A DNA stretch of 64,000 nt, from the NCBI GenBank assembly GCA_016711705.1, contig JADJSK010000001.1, forward strand, positions 744,001 through 808,000. The letters are read 5' to 3'. The translations under genes and the position numbers were made by a program. Below the pieces are notes generated by a model. That model was not told where the DNA came from, did no database searches, and saw nothing but the letters and a program-made list of their open reading frames with translations. This DNA comes from Candidatus Brachybacter algidus (GTDB taxonomy: Bacteria; Bacteroidota; Bacteroidia; Chitinophagales; Saprospiraceae). This document shows positions 24,080 through 33,414 of the stretch, in pieces; within the stretch, counting starts at the first letter, position 1; the number at the start of each line of letters is the position of its first letter.

Positions 24080-26872
24080 TTAAATTCTAACTCCAAGGCT
24101 AACAAAATAGTTAATCCCGTAAGCATAAAAATATTTGGGTGGAAATTTACCAATATCTACCTTTGCATCTCCAGAGTTTGCAGTAAGGTTATAATCAACT
24201 CTTGCCTGCTCATATCCTCCCGTGATGATGGTTTGGTTGTTCAAGACATTATTGACCCCAATAGTTAAATTGATATAAGTCTTTTTGATTTTCCATGATT
24301 TTCCACCAAAGAGGTCAAGAGTAAATGCTGCATCAAGTTCTTCTTGATTCAATAATCTGTACCAATTATCTGAGCCAGGCTCAACAAGTTCCGGGTTAGC
24401 AATGTCAGTAGTTCTTCTATATGGATTCATATCCAAAAAAGACTTCCTTGCATAATTGGCATTTATATTCAGGAACCAAAAATTTGGAGAGTTATAACCA
24501 AGTCCAACAGAATAAGCTTCTTGTGGCGTGCCTTCTACGCGGTATCCTTTTTGATAAACTGTTAATTTCTTGACTATTTCATCATTGTCATTACTAATAG
24601 TAACTAATGGATTATTGGCATATAAATATCTCCCTAAGGATGCAACGCCGGTTGCTTTTAGGCGAGATCCTATTTTGACTTCTGTACCAACCTCAACACC
24701 AGCATTCTGTTGATTCACACCCGTCATATTAAAATTGACAAATGTTCCGTCTATGTCATTGAAAAATGCAGTTCTTGTAACTTTGTCCTCAAAATTGGTT
24801 AGAAAACCTATAACCTTAAATTTCATTTGAGGAGCAATATACTCATATCCACCTTCAATTGATGTGATCTTTTCGTTTTGAAGACCTGTCGCTATTGCAT
24901 TTCTAGTCCTGGGTGATATGTAAGAGTTATTAACCAATGGTGCCTGAGATATATAAGCAGCATTAGCGATCAAATAATTTCTACCGTTTAACTTATATGT
25001 TGTGCCACCCTTGACACCAAACTCAAGAAAATTGTTTTTCTTAGAGTCACCTAGGGAATTATTTGGAAAGCGACCGTTCTGTATATTACCTGTTCTATAG
25101 CTTAAGTTTTGTCCGACATTACCACCAATAAAAAAGTCAAACTTTCTTAATGTGATGATATTCTGCAACCAAACACCATAATTTGTAACATTCATATCGT
25201 AATCATAACCATATCTATCACCTTTATAAATAATATGGTTTGGAATCGCAAGATTTGGTTGAGATGCATTAAAATTATCTTTTAGATCTCTTTCAGCAAA
25301 CTGATCAATATCCACAAAGAACTCTCCCCCGATCAGATCATCAAGTTGTTTATAGTAATTAGAAGTATAATTTTGATAATTAATACCTCCGTGCATCGTC
25401 CAACGCTGACCAAGAATAGCTTCAATCATGGTGCTATAATTAAAAATCTTGTTATCAGATCTTCCATCCTCCAAGATATAAGAAGAACGCTTACCACTGA
25501 CTGTATTACCTACTATGCCATTTGCATTTGTGATTGATTCATTTTTATTCCTGTTGACTTCGTAAAGATAATCCCAATTTACCTGATTCCAATTTGGATT
25601 GTTTTTCCATTGTTCAGATAGGATTGCTGCTCCACCTTCATCTTGAGCGCCACTTGGCAAGTATTTATAATAATCAGGTCGCGGATCTCTTCCTTTATAC
25701 CAGTCAAGTCTTGTGTTGGATTCTGACCCAAACTGATAAGAAATTAAATTAGTAAACTTAAACTTTTCATTCACAATCCAATCATGTCGAAGGATGCCTA
25801 TTGGTTTGTTGGTTGTGCCTATTCGTGAATTTCTTTTTTCTCCATTCTGGTAACCCCAATTTGAATTATAATAATTATTTCCTGTCAAATCGTAAGCTTC
25901 CTGAACAGAACCATTGCTTTTACCACGCTGAGTAGGTGCACCAAGTATAGTAAAACCTAGTGAATGGTTTTTATTTATCTCTTTTTCTATACCCAGAAAA
26001 TATGAAATGCTTTTATAAAACGTTCCCTCAGCATAACCTTCTTCTGCCCATCTATAAGAAGCGCTGGATGAGAAGGACCATCCATTGGCCATCTTTCCGG
26101 TATTATAAGTCGCCATCACCCTATTTCTATAACTCCTGTTTGAAATAGCATAAGAAGCTCGTGTAGTTTTTCTTTGTTCAGAAGCTCTGAGATTGATCAT
26201 TGTATTCGAACCGATATTACCAAAACCGAAACTTACAGGAGCTAATCCATAGTTGGCATCAGTATTTCTAAGGACATCATTTAACCCTCCCCATTCTCCG
26301 AAGACTAGAAAACCACTTTCCGGGTCATTCATTTGAATACCATTCAGTAATACAGCGCTATATTCAGGATCATATCCTCTGATCTTGAATCTGAATACTC
26401 CAAGATTAAAACTTGCAGATTGAATAAATGGGTCTCTTGCAGCTGATAACAAACTACTAATTTCTTGTGCTCCATCTGTACCACTTTCTTCATCGATTGA
26501 AATAGTGGGTATGCTTCCGGTAGAAGTTACTCTGCTGTTGTAATTAAGATCACGATTCAGTTCAATGATCACAGGAGTTGAGGCATTAATATCCTTCGCT
26601 TGAATTATGTAGTCAAATTCTAAAAATCCTTCTTTTTTGATATGGAGCGTGCCGTCAAATGTTCCAGTGTATTCAATGGAAAAGTATCCGGCTTTGTCAG
26701 TTTGAACTGATTTATTTAAAGAAATAAGTATGACCTGTGCTCCTTCTACAATATTACTTGTTAAAGATTCCTTTACAATTCCATTGATTCTGAATACGCT
26801 CTGAGCTGTGGCGTTTTGAAAAAATAAAAGGGAGAATACAGAAGCAAAAAATAAAGTTGATATTTTATACAT
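24080..26872 (-). CDS. TonB-dependent outer-membrane receptor with carboxypeptidase-regulatory-like domain
   Basis: A 930-residue receptor. A signal peptide (ends NATAQSVF) precedes a CarboxypepD_reg-like domain (residues 27-115: INGIVKESLTSNIVEGAQVI, DKAGYFSIEYTG), then a plug domain (KIRGYDPEYSAVLLNGIQMN; FGFGNIGSNTMINLRASEQR) and a long beta-barrel rich in aromatic/Asn strands ending NYFVSLGVRI. It is operonic with the DUF5689 lipoprotein. No clear SusD partner is present, so this is not a standard glycan locus; the substrate may be a peptide, metal chelate or other ligand. Confidence 0.9.
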   Translation of the reverse strand: MYKISTLFFASVFSLLFFQNATAQSVFRINGIVKESLTSNIVEGAQVILISLNKSVQTDKAGYFSIEYTGTFDGTLHIKKEGFLEFDYIIQAKDINASTPVIIELNRDLNYNSRVTSTGSIPTISIDEESGTDGAQEISSLLSAARDPFIQSASFNLGVFRFKIRGYDPEYSAVLLNGIQMNDPESGFLVFGEWGGLNDVLRNTDANYGLAPVSFGFGNIGSNTMINLRASEQRKTTRASYAISNRSYRNRVMATYNTGKMANGWSFSSSASYRWAEEGYAEGTFYKSISYFLGIEKEINKNHSLGFTILGAPTQRGKSNGSVQEAYDLTGNNYYNSNWGYQNGEKRNSRIGTTNKPIGILRHDWIVNEKFKFTNLISYQFGSESNTRLDWYKGRDPRPDYYKYLPSGAQDEGGAAILSEQWKNNPNWNQVNWDYLYEVNRNKNESITNANGIVGNTVSGKRSSYILEDGRSDNKIFNYSTMIEAILGQRWTMHGGINYQNYTSNYYKQLDDLIGGEFFVDIDQFAERDLKDNFNASQPNLAIPNHIIYKGDRYGYDYDMNVTNYGVWLQNIITLRKFDFFIGGNVGQNLSYRTGNIQNGRFPNNSLGDSKKNNFLEFGVKGGTTYKLNGRNYLIANAAYISQAPLVNNSYISPRTRNAIATGLQNEKITSIEGGYEYIAPQMKFKVIGFLTNFEDKVTRTAFFNDIDGTFVNFNMTGVNQQNAGVEVGTEVKIGSRLKATGVASLGRYLYANNPLVTISNDNDEIVKKLTVYQKGYRVEGTPQEAYSVGLGYNSPNFWFLNINANYARKSFLDMNPYRRTTDIANPELVEPGSDNWYRLLNQEELDAAFTLDLFGGKSWKIKKTYINLTIGVNNVLNNQTIITGGYEQARVDYNLTANSGDAKVDIGKFPPKYFYAYGINYFVSLGVRI

Positions 26873-26975
26873 AAGGTTCTAATATGACCCAAAGGTAATA
26901 GAGTTTCATCAATTATAAAAAATTTTATATGAAATGAATGTTAAGTATAATTATTAGAGTTTTCTATCACACAGC

Positions 26976-27100
26976 ATTAGAGTTAAACAGTGGATAGTAT
27001 TAGTTTAAACTAGTTGATAGTATTAGAGTTAACAAGTAGAAAGTATTAGAGTTAAACAGTTGATAGTATTAGAGTTAATCAGTGGGTAGTATTAGAGTTG
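26976..27100. repeat. 23-bp tandem repeat, about 5.4 copies
   Basis: Five consecutive 23-bp units follow the pattern ATTAGAGTTAAACAGTTGAT plus AGT, with two to six changes each, then a partial sixth (ATTAGAGTTG). It lies between the TonB receptor start and the LamG gene stop, where the receptor promoter could be. It looks like a minisatellite. Confidence 0.85.
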
Positions 27101-27135
27101 AGATACTATAATACTATCCACTATTATACTTATTC

Positions 27136-28350
27136 CTAACGAATTAAATTTACGCTACCTGCAGTCGAATATTTACTTCCACTACATCCATATCTCACTT
27201 TATAAAGATATACACCCGGTGGTGCAAACTCTCCACCAATCTTTCCATCCCATCGACCGGTAGGTTCCGAAGTAGCAAATATTAAGCCGCCATATTTATT
27301 AAATATTTCAAATCTACATTCGCCATCTATAGCATAAGTGGTAGAAATACCATAATCATCATTCAAGCCATCGCCATTTGGCGTGAAACTATTGGGAAGC
27401 AATAATTTTTCACAATTAATACTTGACTCATCAAGCACTTTTATCAAAATAGTATCTACTTGAGTACATCCTTCATAGCTGTTGGAAACTGAGTACTTAG
27501 TTGTAGTCGTGGGTGAAAGATCCACCACATTGGCTTTAGGGTCAGAAACACCGCTGGTTGGTGTCCAATTGACATTAGGTGTACAATTCGTTATAAATTC
27601 TACTCCATAAGATTGTCCGGTAAAGATAACCTGAAAATGATCATCCAACTCATTTACGACATTCGTTGTAACCAATTGCGAATTTGGTACACTTAAAATC
27701 CTATTATAAACTTTGACCTCGTCAATAAGTCCTTTAAATCGGGCTGTGGTTATTCCAGCACATCCTCCTCCACCTAATTTTGGAAAACCAAGTGATTTAA
27801 AGTTTGGGTTAAGCGTCCATTTCTCCGTGTGCTTCAGCACTCCATTTACAACACATTCGACTCTATTAAATAATCTATTGATAGCTATTTGCTGCCAGCA
27901 AGCATTAGGGTCACTGTCAAAGTTAATTATTCTTTGCTCAGTTTGAGATCTTATATTCAACGTAAATCTGGAAGCAGCAGGATTATAAACTAACTCGAAG
28001 CCATAACTATCACAATCCTCAACAATAGAAAATACAGTCATGGCACTATTTGATTTTGATGATAGCAAAGAAATAACTAAAGTAAATTCGTCAGATGCAA
28101 TCGTGTTGTTGAGACCTGAATTATCATCTCCTAATTGAATAACTTGAGTTCCATCGAATTTTACTGCCTGACCTTTAAGACCGCAAACACAATTGATAGG
28201 GTTAAGCGGAACTCCATTCGCTAAGCCAATATTGTCGTTAGCTGTACAATCATCAAATGTATAATATGCGTAAAGATTCTCTGATATCTGAGCTTGCACA
28301 GCAAAACTGAATAAGCACAAGAAACTAAATATTAATAGATTACGAATCAT
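27136..28350 (-). CDS. Secreted LamG-like protein with T9SS type B (CHU_C) sorting domain
   Basis: A 404-residue exported protein. A signal peptide (MIRNLLIFSFLCLFSFAVQA) is followed by a LamG/concanavalin-like domain (residues about 25-225: NLYAYYTFDDCTANDNIG, GLIDEVKVYNRIL), a short PKD-like linker (TPNVNWTPTSGVSDPKA) and the gliding-motility C-terminal domain (LLPNSFTPNGDGLNDDYGIS, FEIFNKYGGLIF, WDGKIGGEFAPPGVYLYKV). The last domain sends proteins through type IX secretion to the cell surface. LamG domains often bind glycans or proteins; the target is unknown. Confidence 0.9.
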   Translation of the reverse strand: MIRNLLIFSFLCLFSFAVQAQISENLYAYYTFDDCTANDNIGLANGVPLNPINCVCGLKGQAVKFDGTQVIQLGDDNSGLNNTIASDEFTLVISLLSSKSNSAMTVFSIVEDCDSYGFELVYNPAASRFTLNIRSQTEQRIINFDSDPNACWQQIAINRLFNRVECVVNGVLKHTEKWTLNPNFKSLGFPKLGGGGCAGITTARFKGLIDEVKVYNRILSVPNSQLVTTNVVNELDDHFQVIFTGQSYGVEFITNCTPNVNWTPTSGVSDPKANVVDLSPTTTTKYSVSNSYEGCTQVDTILIKVLDESSINCEKLLLPNSFTPNGDGLNDDYGISTTYAIDGECRFEIFNKYGGLIFATSEPTGRWDGKIGGEFAPPGVYLYKVRYGCSGSKYSTAGSVNLIR

Positions 28351-28380
28351 TATTTTTATCTATATTTTTAATTAATATGA

Positions 28381-28689
28381 TTATTGACCAAATAACTTGC
28401 CCAGATCACCCATTCCACCTGGCATCATATTAGCAAGCATCTTTTGACTTTCAGCAGCCTGTGCCAATTGAGCTTTTTGAACTGCTTCGTTGATTGTTAC
28501 AAGCAGTACATCTTCCAATTGGTCAGGGCTAGTCATATCCATTTTTTCAAAATCTATTGATATATTCTCTATTTCCAAGCTAGCATTAAGCGTTATTTTA
28601 ATTTCATTTTCATTTGATGAATGTTCAATTTTTATCGCTTTCAGTTTTTTATCCATGAGCTTCTGTTGCTCTTCAAAATCTCCAAACAT
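28381..28689 (-). CDS. YbaB/EbfC family nucleoid-associated protein
   Basis: A 102-residue protein starting MFGDFEEQQKLMDKKLKAIK, with LNASLEIENISIDFEKMDMT and the end MLANMMPGGMGDLGKLFGQ. The middle helix-strand pattern and the Met/Gly-rich tail match YbaB, a small DNA-binding dimer usually next to dnaX/recR; neither is present here. Confidence comes from size and pattern. Confidence 0.8.
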   Translation of the reverse strand: MFGDFEEQQKLMDKKLKAIKIEHSSNENEIKITLNASLEIENISIDFEKMDMTSPDQLEDVLLVTINEAVQKAQLAQAAESQKMLANMMPGGMGDLGKLFGQ

Positions 28690-29023
28690 TTGTTGTAGTT
28701 GTTAATTGTTATTTATTAATTGTTATTTTGCACGTGTTGTTTAATATCTGCCTTAAATTAAAAATAATTTGTTTATTACATAATGTCACCCTTTCAGGGT
28801 TCGGTTTGGTTACTATGCAATTCCTATAATATTTTCACCCTTTCAGGGTTATTATTAAGCTTGTAAGCATTATCATTAATCACACATCACTCATCGCCTA
28901 TCAATCATCAACTATCCTCTATTGATCAAATTGTCCTTACAATAATCGATACAATTTAAATAGAGACATTACCGTTTGCTCTCATTATTCATTATTCATT
29001 GTTCAATATTCATTGTTCATTAC
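28690..29023. other. 334-bp intergenic region with paired REP-like hairpins
   Basis: No gene is seen. Two copies of CACCCTTTCAGGGTT (28787-28801 and 28836-28850) lie 49 bp apart in direct orientation; each can fold into a short hairpin ACCCT/AGGGT. Such short palindromes resemble REP elements. The remainder is made of ATTCATTATTCATTGTTCA words before the sigma-54 activator stop. Confidence 0.7.
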
Positions 29024-30316
29024 TCACTGATCTATATCGTACTGCTTAATTTTCCTATATAACGTTCTTTCTGACAATCCAAGTTCTTTTGCCGCCTCTT
29101 TTCTTCTACTATTATATTTTTTTAGTGCTTTGATGATCATATCTTTCTCCATTACTTCCAAGGAAAGGCTGTCTGAGACTTCCTCCATGGCTTGGTAGGT
29201 GCCATCTTCATCATTATCCGAAAAAAAATAAGCTTGGTGAGTTGGTTCATCTTCTTTGTCAAATATTTTAGGATTTACACTATTTCCTGAAACAAACTGA
29301 TTAGTAGGCGAATAATTTTGAACAGGAATATTATCTGATGCAGGTTTCATTCCTAACTGTCTAAAACTTGACATGTCTCCTACGCTAAGTTGATTTCTTG
29401 AGATCAATTCAAATACCAAAGCCTTTAAATCATTTACATCTCCTTTCATCTCAAAAAGTAACTTGTAAAGGATATCTCTTTCAGACATATTTTCATCGTC
29501 TCTTCGTCCGACAATACTGGGTAAATTGCGATTGGCCAGTTGTGGAGTTATCTTTAAAAGAATTTCAGGTGTTACAATTTTTTCCTCTGCAAGAACAGAT
29601 AATTGTTCCGTAACATTTCGCAATTCCCTGATATTTCCCGGCCAACTATAATTTTCCAATATAGCCTGGCTTTGATCTGTCAATTGAATGCTATTCGTAT
29701 TGTATTTTTCAGAAAAATCAACTGCAAATTTCCTGAATAATAACCTTATATCTTCCCTACGATCTTTTAAGGATGGCACCCGAATAGGAACAATACTCAA
29801 TCTAAAATATAAGTCTTCTCTGAATTTTCCTTTTTTAATCAGATCTTCCAAATTAACATTGGTGGCCGCAATTACTCTAACATCTGTTTTTTGAGATTTG
29901 GATGATCCTACTCTTATGAATTCCCCTGATTCTAATACACGTAGTAAAAATGCCTGAGTATCCATGGGCATTTCGCCTATTTCATCTAAAAAAATTGTGC
30001 CACCATCAACAGTTTCAAAATATCCTTTTCTATCTCCTAAAGCCCCGGTAAATGCACCTTTTTCATGCCCAAACAATTCACTATTGATTGTTCCTTCCGG
30101 AATGGCTCCGCAGTTGATTGCTATAAATGGATTATGTTTCCTAGGACTAAGAGAATGTATGACCTTTGAAAACACCTCCTTTCCTACCCCACTTTCTCCT
30201 GAAATTAATACCGTTAAATCAGTTGGGGCAACACGCACAGCTGTATTTAGCGCATTATCTAATGATGCTGAAACACCAAGAATACCAAACTTTAGTTTTA
30301 TGCTTTGCAATGTCAT
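29024..30316 (-). CDS. Sigma-54-dependent transcriptional activator without receiver domain
   Basis: A 430-residue AAA+ activator. The ATPase domain begins almost at residue 1, with Walker A LISGESGVGKEVFSKVIHSL, the sigma-54 contact loop GHEKGAFTGALGDRKG, Walker B DGGTIFLDEIGEMP and R-finger ENYSWPGNIREL. A linker of about 120 residues leads to a Fis-type helix-turn-helix (AAKELGLSERTLYRKIKQYD). No N-terminal sensory or phosphoreceiver domain exists, so activity may be set by partners or level. The stop of miaB lies 9 bp upstream, so the two are probably co-transcribed. Confidence 0.93.
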   Translation of the reverse strand: MTLQSIKLKFGILGVSASLDNALNTAVRVAPTDLTVLISGESGVGKEVFSKVIHSLSPRKHNPFIAINCGAIPEGTINSELFGHEKGAFTGALGDRKGYFETVDGGTIFLDEIGEMPMDTQAFLLRVLESGEFIRVGSSKSQKTDVRVIAATNVNLEDLIKKGKFREDLYFRLSIVPIRVPSLKDRREDIRLLFRKFAVDFSEKYNTNSIQLTDQSQAILENYSWPGNIRELRNVTEQLSVLAEEKIVTPEILLKITPQLANRNLPSIVGRRDDENMSERDILYKLLFEMKGDVNDLKALVFELISRNQLSVGDMSSFRQLGMKPASDNIPVQNYSPTNQFVSGNSVNPKIFDKEDEPTHQAYFFSDNDEDGTYQAMEEVSDSLSLEVMEKDMIIKALKKYNSRRKEAAKELGLSERTLYRKIKQYDIDQ

Positions 30317-30325
30317 ATTTAAATA

Positions 30326-31750
30326 TTATTGGATGATTGTGCCAAAAAGAGTTGCTGTAGTGCTGGAAGTAATATAAACATTGGCATAGTCACCAATTTT
30401 ATACTCCTGATGTACATCAAAAATAACGACTTTATTGTGAGAAGTCTTACCGCGCATTTGCTTATCAGATTTTTTTGAAAGCCCTTCAATCAGGACTTCG
30501 AAGTTTTTTCCTTCATCCTTCTTATTTAATTGACCTGATAGTATTCTTTGCCGTTCAATTACTTCACTTAATCTTCTGTTTTTAACTTCAAGGCTTATGT
30601 CGTCCGTTAACTTTCTTGCAGCGGGAGTTCCGGGTCTTTCCGAATATGAAAACATATAACTCAATATATACCCTGCATAGTCTATCATCGCCAAACTTTC
30701 CTGATGATCTTCCTCGGTCTCTGAACAAAAACCTGTAATTATGTCACACGAAATAGAACACTCTGGTATGATTTCATATATTCTATCTATCTTACTTCGA
30801 TACCAATCCGCATCATAACTTCTGTTCATTAGCTCGAGGATTCGACTGCTACCAGATTGTACAGGAAGATGAATATATTTGCAGATATTATGGTATTTAG
30901 CTATTGTATATAGCACCTCATCATCAATATCTTTTGGATGAGATGTAGAAAATCTTACTCTTAATAAAGGATCAACTTCTGCAACCATAGCAAGCAGATT
31001 GGCAAAAGTAACGACTGAATTTTTTGAAGTATCCAGCCATTTATAAGAATCTACATTCTGTCCAAGTAGAGTAACTTCTTTGTATCCTTTATCGAAAAGA
31101 TCCTGTGCTTCTTTGACAATAGTATGTGCGTCCCGACTTCTTTCACGGCCTCTTGTGTAAGGCACTACACAAAATGAACACATATTATCACAACCGCGCA
31201 TGATACTAATGTAAGCTGTAACTCCATTACTCTCAAGCCTCACCGGACTAATATCCGCATAAGTTTCTTCTCTGGAGAGTAATACATTTATTTGCTTGTC
31301 ACCACTTGAAAGATTTGAAATCAGTTTAGGCAGATCTCTGTATGCGTCTGGACCTACGACCATGTCCACCAATTTTTCCTGTTCGAGTAATGATTTCTTA
31401 AGGCGCTCAGCCATGCAGCCTAAGACGCCAACGATCATGCCTTTATTTGTTCTTTTAATACTATTGAAATATTCGAGTCTTTTACGAACAGTATCTTCGG
31501 CTTTCTCGCGAATAGAACAAGTATTGACTAAAACAAGGTCAGCTTCAAAAATGTCAGAAGTGGCAGAATATCCATCAGTCCCTAAAATACTTGCTACGAT
31601 CTCGCTATCACTGAAATTCATAGCACACCCATAGCTTTCAATGTAGAAACGTTTAGTAGCTGTCGGATGACCTATAGCTTCATAGACAGCACCTTGTTGC
31701 TCTTCAGGAATATCGATAATATGTGGCCGTTGTAGTTCTTCAGTAGGCAT
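30326..31750 (-). CDS. miaB: tRNA-2-methylthio-N6-isopentenyladenosine synthase MiaB
   Basis: A 474-residue radical-SAM methylthiotransferase that modifies A37 of tRNAs. The N-terminal UPF0004 domain has ESYGCAMNFSDSEIVASIL, LVNTCSIREKAEDTV and GVLGCMAERLK (three cluster Cys); the radical-SAM motif is MRGCDNMCSFCVVPYTRGRE; the C-terminus (GKTSHNKVVIFDVHQEYKIG) is the TRAM domain. The NTCSIREKAE and SFCVVPYTRG forms fit MiaB rather than RimO or MtaB. It is first in a two-gene unit with the sigma-54 activator. Confidence 0.95.
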   Translation of the reverse strand: MPTEELQRPHIIDIPEEQQGAVYEAIGHPTATKRFYIESYGCAMNFSDSEIVASILGTDGYSATSDIFEADLVLVNTCSIREKAEDTVRKRLEYFNSIKRTNKGMIVGVLGCMAERLKKSLLEQEKLVDMVVGPDAYRDLPKLISNLSSGDKQINVLLSREETYADISPVRLESNGVTAYISIMRGCDNMCSFCVVPYTRGRERSRDAHTIVKEAQDLFDKGYKEVTLLGQNVDSYKWLDTSKNSVVTFANLLAMVAEVDPLLRVRFSTSHPKDIDDEVLYTIAKYHNICKYIHLPVQSGSSRILELMNRSYDADWYRSKIDRIYEIIPECSISCDIITGFCSETEEDHQESLAMIDYAGYILSYMFSYSERPGTPAARKLTDDISLEVKNRRLSEVIERQRILSGQLNKKDEGKNFEVLIEGLSKKSDKQMRGKTSHNKVVIFDVHQEYKIGDYANVYITSSTTATLFGTIIQ

Positions 31751-31882
31751 TTATAAAATTGCGGTTTTAGGCTGCAAATGTAGAATAAATATCTGACATT
31801 TCGTCATGTTTTGTATTGATAAGGTAGCTAAGAATTACATTTAAAGAATAGTTTTGAAACGATTTCAAGTGTGATAAAATGC

Positions 31883-31890
31883 TATATTTG
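31883..31890 (+). promoter_or_regulatory. Putative -7 box upstream of aroE
   Basis: TATATTTG matches TAnnTTTG exactly and lies 20 bp before the TTG start of aroE. A TTTTG at 31852-31856 is a possible -33 element but the spacing (26 bp) is longer than usual. Confidence 0.45.
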
Positions 31891-31910
31891 TTAAAATAAA
31901 TAGATTTCTA

Positions 31911-32648
31911 TTGGAAAACAATTTTGGTTTGGTCGGTAAAAAATTGGGTCATTCCTTTTCAAAAAAATATTTTGAACAAAAATTCAAAGAGGAAGGATTG
32001 AATGATTATAAATTCAGCCTTTATGAATTGGAGGAATTATCCAAGGTAAAATCCATAATCAGAGAGGAGCATTTAAAAGGTTTGAGTATTACAATACCTT
32101 ATAAGTTGGAAATCATGAACTATTGTGATTATCTAAGTGAAGATGTGAAGGAAATTGGTGCAGTTAATTGTATTAATATTGAAAAAGATGGAATTTTAGC
32201 AGGACATAATACTGATTGGTTGGGTTTCCGAGAAAGTCTACAAATAGAAAAGTTGAATTTGAATAAAAAAGCGCTTGTTTGTGGGACTGGTGGTGCATCC
32301 AGAGCAATAGTTTATGCATTAAAAGCATTAGGAATTGAAATTATTCAGGCTTCTACATCAGGACGGCAAGGTTTATTAGCTTATGAGGATATTGATTCAG
32401 AGATCATTAATTCATTTCAACTAATTATAAATTGTACTCACTTAGGGACTTTTCCTTTGGTAGATGATTGTATAAGGTTACCATATGAATATATCAATGA
32501 AAATCACTATTGTTATGACCTGGTGTATAATCCAGAAGAAACTATGTTTTTGAATAAATCTAAAGCACAAGGAGCTTATGTACAGAACGGATATTCGATG
32601 TTGGTTCATCAGGCGGAGGCGGCGTGGGAGATATGGAACAAGGAGTAA
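31911..32648 (+). CDS. aroE: Shikimate dehydrogenase AroE
   Basis: A 245-residue enzyme reducing 3-dehydroshikimate in aromatic amino acid synthesis. It begins ENNFGLVGKKLGHSFSKKYF (substrate Ser motif), has the catalytic Lys in LSITIPYKLEIM, the Asp in GHNTDWLGF, and the NADP Rossmann motif VCGTGGASRAIVYAL. The C-terminal QNGYSMLVHQAEAAWEIW is typical. The start is a TTG; there is no nearby ATG. The short form is common in Bacteroidota. Confidence 0.93.
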   Translation: MENNFGLVGKKLGHSFSKKYFEQKFKEEGLNDYKFSLYELEELSKVKSIIREEHLKGLSITIPYKLEIMNYCDYLSEDVKEIGAVNCINIEKDGILAGHNTDWLGFRESLQIEKLNLNKKALVCGTGGASRAIVYALKALGIEIIQASTSGRQGLLAYEDIDSEIINSFQLIINCTHLGTFPLVDDCIRLPYEYINENHYCYDLVYNPEETMFLNKSKAQGAYVQNGYSMLVHQAEAAWEIWNKE

Positions 32649-32808
32649 TGAGTAATGGGTAATGGGTAATGGGTAATCGGGTGATCAGGTGATGGGTGAT
32701 CGGGGGATAGGTGATAGGGTGATAAGTAATAAGTGATAAGTGCAAAAAATAAAGTTAGTTGAACGGTATAAAGCTTATTGCTTAAAGCCTACAGCTTAAA
32801 GCTAATAA
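32649..32808. repeat. Short-word low-complexity repeat (GGGTAAT / GTGATAGG)
   Basis: Immediately after the aroE stop there is GAGTAATGGGTAATGGGTAA, then GGTGATCAGGTGATGGGTGA and GTGATAAGTAATAAGTGA words. The same vocabulary occurs at 21496-21600 and 37795-37815. It appears to be degenerate microsatellite DNA. Confidence 0.65.
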
Positions 32809-33390
32809 ATGAACAAAAACAGATTAGAAGCATTTAGCGATGGGGTCTTGGCCATCATCATTACCATCATGGTATTAGAGTTTAAAGTACCACATGGCAG
32901 TGGTTTTGAAGATTTGAAACCATTAATACCGAAAGTGCTAAGTTACATTCTTAGTTTTATCTATATAGGTATTTATTGGGGTAATCATCACCACCTGCTT
33001 CATACTGTAAGGCAAGTAAATTCGGGCATGATCTGGGCAAATCTACATTTGCTATTTTGGTTGTCTTTAATTCCTTTTGCAACAGACTGGATGGGCGAAA
33101 ACCATTTTTCACCTAATACAGTGGCTGTCTATGGCTTTATTTTATTGATGTGCGGTGCCGCTTTTGGAATTCTCCAGCTAAACATTCAAAAGCATACTCA
33201 TGATACTGATGCATTTAAAATTGCATTCAGCAAATTAAATATTAAAGCTTACGTATCAACTGCCAGTTATATTACATCTATTGTGTTGGCCTATCAAAAT
33301 GTAATTTTCTCCGAAATATTATTTGTCGCAATAGCCATATTATGGATTATTCCCGATAAGCATTTGGAAGGAGCGATAAAATCAATTTAA
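32809..33390 (+). CDS. TMEM175-like (DUF1211) potassium channel family membrane protein
   Basis: A 193-residue, six-helix membrane protein. The first helix has NRLEAFSDGVLAIIITIMVL, the RxxxFSD signature of the TMEM175/DUF1211 family, whose bacterial members form potassium-permeable channels as homotetramers. A second landmark is GIYWGNHHHLLHTV. It is a stand-alone gene. The channel role is inferred from the family. Confidence 0.88.
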   Translation: MNKNRLEAFSDGVLAIIITIMVLEFKVPHGSGFEDLKPLIPKVLSYILSFIYIGIYWGNHHHLLHTVRQVNSGMIWANLHLLFWLSLIPFATDWMGENHFSPNTVAVYGFILLMCGAAFGILQLNIQKHTHDTDAFKIAFSKLNIKAYVSTASYITSIVLAYQNVIFSEILFVAIAILWIIPDKHLEGAIKSI

Positions 33391-33414
33391 TTTTGATTAA
33401 TATAAATTAATTAG

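Noticed and set aside
26976..27100. CRISPR array
   Set aside because: Units are directly adjacent with no spacers; a plain tandem repeat.
28787..28850. CRISPR array
   Set aside because: Only two 15-bp copies, palindromic, with a 34-bp interval and no cas gene.
29964..30377. 137-residue ORF antisense to the sigma-54 activator and miaB
   Set aside because: Shadow frame with no motif of its own.
32560..32745. 61-residue His/Pro/Thr-rich minus-strand ORF
   Set aside because: It is the translation of GGGTAAT/GTGATAGG short repeats.
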